Assembly: GCF_947500655.1 (NCBI RefSeq)
Contig: NZ_CANMSK010000012.1
Span: 54,659 to 118,658, forward strand
Direction of reading: 5' to 3'
From: an uncultured Psychrosphaera sp.
GTDB taxonomy: Bacteria; Pseudomonadota; Gammaproteobacteria; Enterobacterales; Alteromonadaceae
Length of the DNA: 64,000 nucleotides
Shown: positions 58,296 to 64,000 of the stretch, in pieces
Numbering within the stretch: the stretch's first letter is position 1
Layout: every line of letters starts with the position of its first letter
The notes under the pieces: model-generated
What the model was told of the DNA's origin: nothing
The model's input: the letters and a program-made list of their open reading frames with translations, nothing else
Databases searched by the model: none
Translations under genes and position numbers: made by a program

Positions 58296-59144
58296 TTAAT
58301 TAAGGTCACTGGTCGCTACAGGAAACTTCTTATTAGCTCCCCATTCACTCCAAGAGCCATCAAACACACTTAAATTGCTATAACCTAAGCAGTGGAAAAC
58401 AAACAGTACAATACACGCAGTAACGCCTGAGCCACAGCTAAAAATAAACTGGTTAGATTTACTTAACTTTAAAGCTGCAACTATCTGCTGTAATTCTGCT
58501 TTTGAACGAAATCTCTGATCATCTAATAAACTAGCGTATGGGATATTAATCGAATTGGGAATATGCCCAGAAGACATTCCCTCTCTTGGTTCATCCTCTT
58601 CACCAGAAAAGCGACCTTCTGCTCTTGCATCTACGATAGTTAGCGCTGAGTTTTGTAAATTGGCCAGTAGAAAGTCGGAATTATAAAAAGCGTTTTCCTG
58701 TAATGTCCCTTGAAAGTTACCCGTTGTTAGCGATGATTGATAATTTGTCACTGTTTCATATCTAGCGTCTAACCATGCAGGTAAGCCACCATCTAATATA
58801 AATACATTGTGATGACCCATAGCATGAAACATATACCAGGCGCGTGCTGACGAGAATACCCCTTTTTGATCGTAAACCACGATTACTGAATCTTTGTTTA
58901 GCCCTAGCTTTTTTGCTTCTAAATTAAAAACCGCATCACTGGGCATCATGTTTGATAATGAACTGTCTTTATCAACGAACACAGTTTCAAAATCAAATAA
59001 TCTAGCTGTGGGTATTTTCACTAATTTTGTTGAATTACTACCATGGACAGATTTATTCATACTTGCATCAAGCAAGATGAGGTCATCATCAAATAAGTGT
59101 TCCTTTAACCAATGGACGGAAACGAGATTAGGTAAATTGGACAT
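58296..59144 (-). CDS. sseA: 3-mercaptopyruvate sulfurtransferase
   Basis: A 282-residue two-domain rhodanese. The active-site loop is SCGSGVTAC (Cys near residue 237), and CGSGVTA is characteristic of mercaptopyruvate rather than thiosulfate sulfurtransferase. The inactive first domain carries VYDQKGVFSSARAWYM. It makes pyruvate and a persulfide from 3-mercaptopyruvate. It abuts the upstream solute-binding-like gene with no gap. Confidence 0.9.
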   Translation of the reverse strand: MSNLPNLVSVHWLKEHLFDDDLILLDASMNKSVHGSNSTKLVKIPTARLFDFETVFVDKDSSLSNMMPSDAVFNLEAKKLGLNKDSVIVVYDQKGVFSSARAWYMFHAMGHHNVFILDGGLPAWLDARYETVTNYQSSLTTGNFQGTLQENAFYNSDFLLANLQNSALTIVDARAEGRFSGEEDEPREGMSSGHIPNSINIPYASLLDDQRFRSKAELQQIVAALKLSKSNQFIFSCGSGVTACIVLFVFHCLGYSNLSVFDGSWSEWGANKKFPVATSDLN

Positions 59145-59834
59145 TTATTTTAACTTGGCTTTGATTTTAGGTGAAATGGATTTACTAGCGGCTAAATAGG
59201 TTTTTGTATTTAATTCTGCTAGGAATAAATATTTTTCATAATTTTTATTGTTAATTTTTTTGCCGTCAATTACAGGCTCGAATGTCGTATCTTCAATGAT
59301 AAAATCTACTCTATTATTTTTAACTAACCGCCAAGAATCGACAATTGAATTTGTTAAAATAATATTTTTGTTTTCTTCAAAGCCTTTAGACAATAAATAA
59401 CCGTGCGTGAAATCATGACGCTGAACCGCAATTGTAAAAGCTTTAGCTTGCTCTAAATTAATGATTTTTAAATCTGCTCTGCCACTTAAACCAACCAAAT
59501 ACGGTTTAAATTCATATACTGGGATCAACCAATCAAATAGCTCTTCTCGTTTTTTTGTATTAGCTATACCGTAGATCATTATATTGTTTTTGGTAGTAGC
59601 TAACTTATATGCTCGAGCCCAAGGATACATTTGAATTTCATAATCAACGCCTTTGCTATTTAAATACTGCTTTACTTTCTCTGTCGCAGAACCACCAATA
59701 ACATTGTCTTTAATTGTTTGATATGGCGGGGATAACTCAGTAACGACAATGACTTTATCATTAGCAAAGCTCATTGCCGGGAACATATAAGTAATGCTCA
59801 CAACAAGTAATAAAAGTATTGATATTCTATTCAT
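59145..59834 (-). CDS. Periplasmic solute-binding-like protein (SBP family 3)
   Basis: A 229-residue exported protein (ATG 59834; a GTG at 59852 would add six residues). Signal peptide ISILLLLVVSITYMFPAMSFA. The mature domain follows the family 3 amino-acid binding pattern: VVTELSPPYQTI, IQMYPWARAYKLA, NTKKREELFDWLIPVYEF and VDFIIEDTTFE. Many Alteromonadales carry such stand-alone proteins without transporter partners, possibly as sensors. It ends one base before sseA. Confidence 0.82.
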   Translation of the reverse strand: MNRISILLLLVVSITYMFPAMSFANDKVIVVTELSPPYQTIKDNVIGGSATEKVKQYLNSKGVDYEIQMYPWARAYKLATTKNNIMIYGIANTKKREELFDWLIPVYEFKPYLVGLSGRADLKIINLEQAKAFTIAVQRHDFTHGYLLSKGFEENKNIILTNSIVDSWRLVKNNRVDFIIEDTTFEPVIDGKKINNKNYEKYLFLAELNTKTYLAASKSISPKIKAKLK

Positions 59835-60196
59835 AGATTGGCAAATCTTCACTAAAGTCCTTTAAGTTAAGTGTGTTTATAGCAAATAATCTGACCAGTT
59901 GACACGTAAAATATATTGTTGGAACAAGACAGTTAAACAATTTTATTAACAGAAAACCTACATAAATACTTAACCTTATATTTAATAAGGTAATTTATAA
60001 TTAGCCGTTAAACTTTAGATGAAAATAAATCAGCTAATATCAATTTCGTTCTGCCATATTCAGATTAATAGCCTGAACTTAAATAATGGTACTCCCAAGG
60101 GCTAACGTAAAAAGAAGTGTTTGAAAGAGCGAACCCCTGTTACCCCGAAGTCATTACACCATAAAGTAATGAATACCTGATCATAAAACCGAGACG

Positions 60197-60221
60197 AAAA
60201 AAACCAGCAATTAGCTGGTTT
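60197..60221 (-). terminator. Second (outer) terminator of the tRNA operon
   Basis: AAACCAGC (60201-60208) / GCTGGTTT (60214-60221); on the minus strand a T-run of seven follows. Confidence 0.8.
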
Positions 60222-60309
60222 CTTAATGTGGTACTCCCAAGGCCAATCTTTGAAAGAGCGAACCCCTGTTAACGCAGTGGAAGATGCTTCGTCTCTAAAA
60301 TCTAGACAT

Positions 60310-60333
60310 AAAAAAACCAGCATAAGCTGGTTT
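60310..60333 (-). terminator. First terminator of the tRNA-Ala/Glu operon
   Basis: AAACCAGC (60314-60321) / GCTGGTTT (60326-60333) with T-run on the minus strand, about 35 bp past the 3' end of the last tRNA-Glu gene. Confidence 0.85.
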
Positions 60334-60367
60334 ATTTACATTTAAATGCAATCGCATTTAAAATAAT

Positions 60368-60443
60368 TGGTACTCCCAAGGGGATTCGAACCCCTGTTAC
60401 CGCCGTGAAAGGGCAGTGTCCTAGGCCTCTAGACGATGGGAGC
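60368..60443 (-). tRNA. tRNA-Glu (TTC)
   Basis: A 76-base tRNA gene with encoded CCA. On the minus strand it begins GCTCCCATCGTCTAGAGGCC; the anticodon loop reads CCTTTCACGG with anticodon TTC; the T-arm is GGGGTTCGAATCCCC and the 3' end TGGGAGTACCA pairs with the 5' strand. Fourth and last tRNA-Glu of the operon. Confidence 0.97.
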
Positions 60444-60577
60444 GTCTTGTTGTTACCTGCCCTACTTTACGTATGGCAAATTACAGAACTTGGCCGAGCT
60501 TACTTCACTCTAAATCTTTAATTCAAAACCAGATTTATAATAACGAACCTACTGTTCGATACTAACTGAACTTGAAG

Positions 60578-60705
60578 TGGTACTCCCAAGGCCCGATTTG
60601 TATTAGCGAAACCTAAGGTTCGAAAGCATCTGAACTTGAAGTGGTACTCCTAAGGCCAGATTTATAATAGCGAACCTACGGTTCGATACTAACTGAACTT
60701 TGAAG
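60578..60705 (-). repeat. Two 64-bp tandem units each ending in a tRNA-Glu 3' end
   Basis: Units at 60578-60641 and 60642-60705 lie directly before the 3' end of tRNA-Glu 60706. Each has TGGTACTCC, CCAGATTTATAATAGCG-like sequence, a T-arm-like hairpin (CGAACC ... GGTTCG) and CTGAACTTGAAG. Confidence 0.85.
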
Positions 60706-60781
60706 TGGTACTCCCAAGGGGATTCGAACCCCTGTTACCGCCGTGAAAGGGCAGTGTCCTAGGCCTCTAGACGATGGGAGC
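60706..60781 (-). tRNA. tRNA-Glu (TTC)
   Basis: Identical in sequence to the other three tRNA-Glu genes here (76 bases with CCA, anticodon TTC). Third in transcription order among the Glu genes. Confidence 0.97.
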
Positions 60782-60843
60782 ACTAGGTACATCAAATTGC
60801 GTTTAATTACTTATCACACAAGCTCTAACATCTGAACTTGAAG

Positions 60844-60919
60844 TGGTACTCCCAAGGGGATTCGAACCCCTGTTACCGCCGTGAAAGGGCAGTGTCCTAG
60901 GCCTCTAGACGATGGGAGC
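60844..60919 (-). tRNA. tRNA-Glu (TTC)
   Basis: Identical 76-base tRNA-Glu gene with encoded CCA. The spacer to 60781 shares its first bases (ACTAGGTACATCAAA) with the spacer after 60919, showing that tRNA plus spacer was duplicated. Confidence 0.97.
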
Positions 60920-60954
60920 ACTAGGTACATCAAACTAAGCGATAAGTTCATTAT

Positions 60955-61145
60955 TACCAAGGTCAGATTTAAAATAGCGAACCTAAGGTTCGATATATAC
61001 TGAACTTGATAAGTGGTACTCCCAAGGCCAGATTTACATTAGCGAACCCTGAGGTTCGAAAACATCTGAACTTGATAAGTGGTACTCCCAAGGCCAGATT
61101 TACATTAGCGAACCCTGAGGTTCGAAAACATCTGAACTTGATAAG
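60955..61145 (-). repeat. 66-bp tandem units ending in a tRNA-Glu 3' end
   Basis: Units at 61014-61079 and 61080-61145 are identical along nearly their whole length and run straight into the 3' end of tRNA-Glu 61146. A further decayed unit precedes them at about 60955-61013. Content as in the 64-bp units (T-arm-like CGAACC ... GGTTCG hairpin). Confidence 0.88.
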
Positions 61146-61221
61146 TGGTACTCCCAAGGGGATTCGAACCCCTGTTACCGCCGTGAAAGGGCAGTGTCCT
61201 AGGCCTCTAGACGATGGGAGC
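61146..61221 (-). tRNA. tRNA-Glu (TTC)
   Basis: Identical 76-base tRNA-Glu gene; first Glu gene after tRNA-Ala in the transcript. Confidence 0.97.
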
Positions 61222-61248
61222 ACTATGGACTTATCAATATTAAAACGT

Positions 61249-61324
61249 TGGTGGAGCTAAGCGGGATCGAACCGCTGACCTCAACACTGCCAGTGTTGCG
61301 CTCTCCCAGCTGAGCTATAGCCCC
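61249..61324 (-). tRNA. tRNA-Ala (GGC)
   Basis: A 76-base gene with encoded CCA. Minus strand: GGGGCTATAGCTCAGCTGGG at the 5' end, anticodon loop ACTGGCAGT with anticodon GGC, T-arm GCGGTTCGATCCCGC. First gene of the tRNA operon. Confidence 0.97.
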
Positions 61325-61375
61325 GCTGTTTTAATACACATTTGAAAACAATATATTGCCTCAAACGCGGGGCGC

Positions 61376-61404
61376 ATTCTATGCATTCACTATGAATGCG
61401 TCAA
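61376..61404 (-). promoter_or_regulatory. Sigma70 promoter of the tRNA-Ala/Glu operon
   Basis: On the minus strand TTGACG (61399-61404) and TAGAAT (61376-61381) are separated by 17 bp; the discriminator GCGCCCC is GC-rich, as in stringently controlled stable-RNA promoters. Confidence 0.85.
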
Positions 61405-61508
61405 CCCTTATTTCAATAAAAGTTACTTTTATTGAACCGACTGCCTATTTTTTTTACAAACAGGTTAAAAATTAGTTCTATTGCTTAATAAACATGTCAA
61501 TTAATAAT

Positions 61509-61532
61509 AAAGCCAGCGAATTAGCTGGCTTT
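61509..61532 (-). terminator. gltX terminator
   Basis: AAAGCCAGC (61509-61517) / GCTGGCTTT (61524-61532) with loop GAATTA, T-rich on both sides, 25 bp after the gltX stop codon. Confidence 0.8.
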
Positions 61533-61556
61533 TTAGTTTCAACATTTAATCTTGCT

Positions 61557-62972
61557 TTATTGTGCAGCTTCTCTAGCAGCAATATATTCTAATGCAACAT
61601 CAATACGGCTAATAACTTTGCTTTTATCTAACAATACCAAAGTTACATCTAGCGAAGGTGAATTGCCACTGCCTGTTGCAGCAACTCTTAACGGCATACC
61701 AACCTTCCCCATTCCAACGTCAAGTTCTTCTGCTGTTAAGTTAATCGCAGCTTGAATATTGTCACCAGTCCACTCAGTTATCGCTGCTAATTTTTGTTGA
61801 ACTAAAACTAATGCATCTTTAGCAACTGGACGTAAATGTTTCTTCGCTGCTTTTTCGTCCAGCTGTTCAAAGTCTTGGTAGAAATAAGCACTGATCTCTG
61901 CCATTTCTTTTAGGGTTTTAACCCTTTCAGCCTGAATTTCGACGATAGACTCTAATTTAGGACCATTAGTAGTATCAATGCCTTGGTTTTCAAAATGCCA
62001 AACCAGGTGATTTGCTACTTCAGAAGCAGGCAAACTTTTCATGTACTCTTGATTCATCCAATTTAACTTTTCAGTGTTAAATGCAGATGCTGATTTGTTG
62101 ATATCTTTAATATCAAACAAATTAAATAATTCATCTAGTGTGAAAATTTCTTGGTCGCCATGAGACCAACCTAAACGAACTAAATAGTTAATAAGTGCTT
62201 GTGGTAAATACCCATCATCACGATATTGCATTACACCAACGGCGCCATGACGTTTAGATAATTTCTTACCATCATCACCTAAAATCATTGAACAATGCGC
62301 GTAAGTTGGGACTGTTGCAGCAAAAGCTTCAAATATATTAATTTGCTTAGCTGTGTTAATTAAATGATCTTCACCACGAACAACATGAGTCATTCCCATT
62401 TGCCAATCATCAATAACAACACAGAAGTTATATGTTGGGCTACCGTCAGTACGTAGAATGATCATGTCATCCATTTCAGAGTTTGAAATTTCCATGTCGC
62501 CACGAATAGCGTCAGTCCATTTAACTGAACCTTCTTTAGGATTTCTAAAACGTACTACATAAGGTGCATCGGCAGATGGCGCTTTTGCACCATGGCTACA
62601 TTTACCATCGTACTCTGTACGCTGGCCGTTACTCTCTTGCTCTGCACGTAACGCATCTAAGCGTTCTTTTGAGCAGTAACATTTGTATGCTTTATCTTCA
62701 TCAACTAACTTCTGAACAAATTCTTTATAAAGCTCAAAACGTTTAGTTTGGTAAAAGATCTCTCCGTCACCTTTCATCCCTAACCATTCCATGCCATCTA
62801 AAATAGCTTGAACGGCTTCAGGAGTTGAACGCTCCAAGTCGGTATCTTCTATTCGTAAGATAAATTTACCGTTATTGCGTTTAGCATATAACCAAGAATA
62901 TAAAGCAGTACGAGCACCGCCAACATGTAAATAGCCAGTCGGGCTAGGAGCAAAACGAGTTACAACAGACAT
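61557..62972 (-). CDS. gltX: Glutamyl-tRNA synthetase
   Basis: A 471-residue class I synthetase, the same length as E. coli GltX. Start ATG 62972 ([19 protein letters not shown]); the longer open frame has no family resemblance. The HIGH-type motif is in [12 protein letters not shown] and KMSKS appears as KKLSKRHGA. Zn-site cysteines in KCYCSKERL. It charges tRNA-Glu, and four tRNA-Glu genes lie directly downstream on the same strand. Confidence 0.97.
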   Translation of the reverse strand: MSVVTRFAPSPTGYLHVGGARTALYSWLYAKRNNGKFILRIEDTDLERSTPEAVQAILDGMEWLGMKGDGEIFYQTKRFELYKEFVQKLVDEDKAYKCYCSKERLDALRAEQESNGQRTEYDGKCSHGAKAPSADAPYVVRFRNPKEGSVKWTDAIRGDMEISNSEMDDMIILRTDGSPTYNFCVVIDDWQMGMTHVVRGEDHLINTAKQINIFEAFAATVPTYAHCSMILGDDGKKLSKRHGAVGVMQYRDDGYLPQALINYLVRLGWSHGDQEIFTLDELFNLFDIKDINKSASAFNTEKLNWMNQEYMKSLPASEVANHLVWHFENQGIDTTNGPKLESIVEIQAERVKTLKEMAEISAYFYQDFEQLDEKAAKKHLRPVAKDALVLVQQKLAAITEWTGDNIQAAINLTAEELDVGMGKVGMPLRVAATGSGNSPSLDVTLVLLDKSKVISRIDVALEYIAAREAAQ

Positions 62973-63057
62973 AGATTGTTCCAACAAAAATGAAATGATA
63001 TAAATTTGCGCGTATTCTATCGAAAAGTTCCTACTATAAACAGTAAGAAATTCCATT

Positions 63058-63295
63058 ATTAACCTGAATTCGGTATAAGAAGTGTCGACTGACTGTTCGG
63101 GGATTAATTAAATTCAAACAGTTATGAAATATTTAATTATATTATTAAATTAACAACTCACTCGGTGACGAAATTTTTGTGGATAGCAAGGAGAGCTTTC
63201 GTACGTCATAGCTTGCTATGACTAGAAAGCACAACGTAGATAGGCGCAAAAATAGCGTTATTGAGAGGCTCGGCTTATGCCGAATTCAGATTAAT
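63058..63295. mobile_element. MITE-like inverted-repeat element, 238 bp
   Basis: Terminal inverted repeats of 22 bp (63058-63079 and 63274-63295) differ at only two positions; the core is CTGAATTCGG then ATAAG. Inside lies a long hairpin (GCTTTC 63195-63200, GTCATAGC 63205-63212, complements to 63230). No ORF is supported. The size and structure resemble a non-autonomous transposable repeat; target duplication is not resolved. Confidence 0.6.
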
Positions 63296-63305
63296 TAAGG
63301 TGAAC

Positions 63306-63770
63306 ATGAAGTATTGGTTATTTAAATCAGAACCAGATGATTACAGTATTCAGGATTTAAAAAATGATAAGAACAGCACAGTGCGCTGGGATGGTATCCG
63401 TAATTATCAAGCAAGAAACCTATTACGTGACGAGATTAAAATAAATGACCTCGTGTTATTTTATCACTCTAGTTGCAAAAATATAGGTGTAGCTGGCACG
63501 GCAAAGGTAGTATCTAACCCCTACCCTGACCCACTTCAATTTGATCCTGAATCAAAATACTATGATGCAAAATCAAAACCTGATGCTCCTCGCTGGGTAA
63601 GTTTAGATATTCAATACCAACAACAGTGTATTAAATTTGTACCTTTACCATTAATAAAGGCAACCAAAGAATTAGAAGAGATGGTTTTAGTTAAAAGAGG
63701 ACGCCTGTCTATTCAACCTGTAGCTGCTGCGGAATGGGATATTATAATGAAATTGGCCAAGCTAGATTAA
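63306..63770 (+). CDS. EVE domain protein
   Basis: A 154-residue protein starting MKYWLFKSEPDDYSIQDL; AAGG precedes the ATG by five bases. The EVE fold signature includes WDGIRNYQARNLLRDEIKINDLVLFYHS, GVAGTAKVVSNPYPDP and RGRLSIQPV. EVE domains resemble YTH and PUA folds and are thought to bind modified bases. The open frame upstream of the ATG runs into the MITE-like repeat and is not coding. Confidence 0.92.
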   Translation: MKYWLFKSEPDDYSIQDLKNDKNSTVRWDGIRNYQARNLLRDEIKINDLVLFYHSSCKNIGVAGTAKVVSNPYPDPLQFDPESKYYDAKSKPDAPRWVSLDIQYQQQCIKFVPLPLIKATKELEEMVLVKRGRLSIQPVAAAEWDIIMKLAKLD

Positions 63771-63847
63771 ATTTCAAACACATTTAATAAATAACAAACG
63801 CTTTGCTTAAGAATTAACCGAACGAGTAAAAAGTTTTAAATTATTGT

Positions 63848-63875
63848 TGACTCTAATTAAGGTCTCCCTATAATA
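63848..63875 (+). promoter_or_regulatory. Sigma70 promoter of tRNA-Val
   Basis: TTGACT (63848-63853) and TATAAT (63870-63875) with a 16-bp spacer, then the GC-rich ACGCCCCC discriminator. Confidence 0.85.
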
Positions 63876-63923
63876 CGCCCCCACAGAAGCAGCGCAGTTA
63901 GTTGCTAATGTATCGATGAAGTT

Positions 63924-63999
63924 GGGCGGTTAGCTCAGCTGGGAGAGCATCGCCCTTACAAGGCGAGGGTCACTGGTTCGAGCCCAGTACCGCCCACCA
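63924..63999 (+). tRNA. tRNA-Val (TAC)
   Basis: A 76-base gene with encoded CCA: GGGCGGTTAGCTCAGCTGGG at the 5' end, anticodon loop CCTTACAAGG with anticodon TAC, T-arm CTGGTTCGAGCCCAG, 3' end ACCGCCCACCA. Further tRNA genes may follow beyond the window. Confidence 0.97.
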
Positions 64000-64000
64000 A

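Larger units (their letters stand above)
60087..60367 (-). repeat. Two degenerate tRNA-Glu 3' fragments with duplicated terminators
   Basis: TGGTACTCCCAAGG, the complement of the tRNA-Glu acceptor end plus CCA, occurs at 60087 and 60229 without an intact tRNA body; each is followed about 30 bp on by GCGAACCCCTGTTA, a T-arm remnant. Each fragment is associated with a copy of the AAACCAGC hairpin, so a segment has been duplicated and has decayed. Confidence 0.75.

Noticed and set aside
60578..61145. CRISPR array from regularly spaced repeats
   Set aside because: The whole 64-66 bp unit is repeated, including the supposed spacer, and it derives from a tRNA 3' end.
60102..61260. Small ORFs on both strands across the tRNA cluster
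   Set aside because: They are translations of tRNA genes and their repeat units (the repeated peptides mirror the 66-bp units).
63261..63305. N-terminal extension of the EVE protein from a TTG at 63261
   Set aside because: It would be encoded by the inverted-repeat element; the ATG at 63306 has a ribosome binding site and matches family starts.

Overview
The window is a low-GC chromosomal segment from a marine gammaproteobacterium. Gene order and protein sequences point to the Alteromonadales, most likely Colwelliaceae (a Colwellia or Thalassotalea relative); this is inferred from family resemblance, not from a search. Most of it is core chromosome with E. coli-like synteny: yejK/yejL/yejM; the block yceD-rpmF-plsX-fabH-fabD-fabG-acpP-fabF-pabC-mltG-tmk-holB; rluC divergent from rne; pilT divergent from yggS-proC-yggT; ybbA-ybbP divergent from tesA; and gltX beside a tRNA-Ala/tRNA-Glu cluster.

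Layout. 1-6.3 kb: an NSS transporter (cut by the edge), small proteins and the yej genes. 6.4-16.2 kb: the fatty-acid/phospholipid and replication block on the minus strand. 16.3-25.5 kb: a Maf pyrophosphatase, an EAL-CBS-GGDEF protein, rluC, rne, a SEL1-type lipoprotein and a pair of small membrane proteins. 25.6-33.5 kb: an accessory island with small lipoproteins, an L,D-transpeptidase, a short array of integron gene cassettes with attC sites but no integrase, and an IS1182-type element sitting in one attC. 33.6-37.4 kb: pilT and the yggS-proC-yggT-DUF4426 genes. 37.6-39.5 kb: a membrane GGDEF-EAL protein. 39.9-51.4 kb: a nutrient-acquisition locus with a PI-PLC-like phospholipase, two related TonB-dependent receptors (one with a signalling STN domain), FecR, a FecI-type sigma factor, a secreted metallophosphoesterase and a membrane-anchored glutaredoxin. 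51.5-59.9 kb: LysR, CPBP protease, hydrolase, the Ybb ABC system, tesA, a sulfurtransferase and a solute-binding-like protein. 60-64 kb: tRNA-Ala plus four tRNA-Glu genes mixed with truncated tRNA-Glu 3' ends, gltX, a MITE-like repeat, an EVE-domain gene and tRNA-Val.

The least ordinary parts are: the cassette array with an unrecognised 617-residue cassette protein and the IS inserted exactly in the attC recombination box; the tandem 64-66 bp units ending in a tRNA-Glu 3' end; the FecIR/TonB/phospholipase/phosphoesterase locus, which may scavenge a phosphorylated lipid head group or organic phosphate; a duplicated lipoprotein unit with one copy gutted; and a 238 bp inverted-repeat element between gltX and the EVE gene.

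All functional calls come from reading motifs and gene order; no database search was run.
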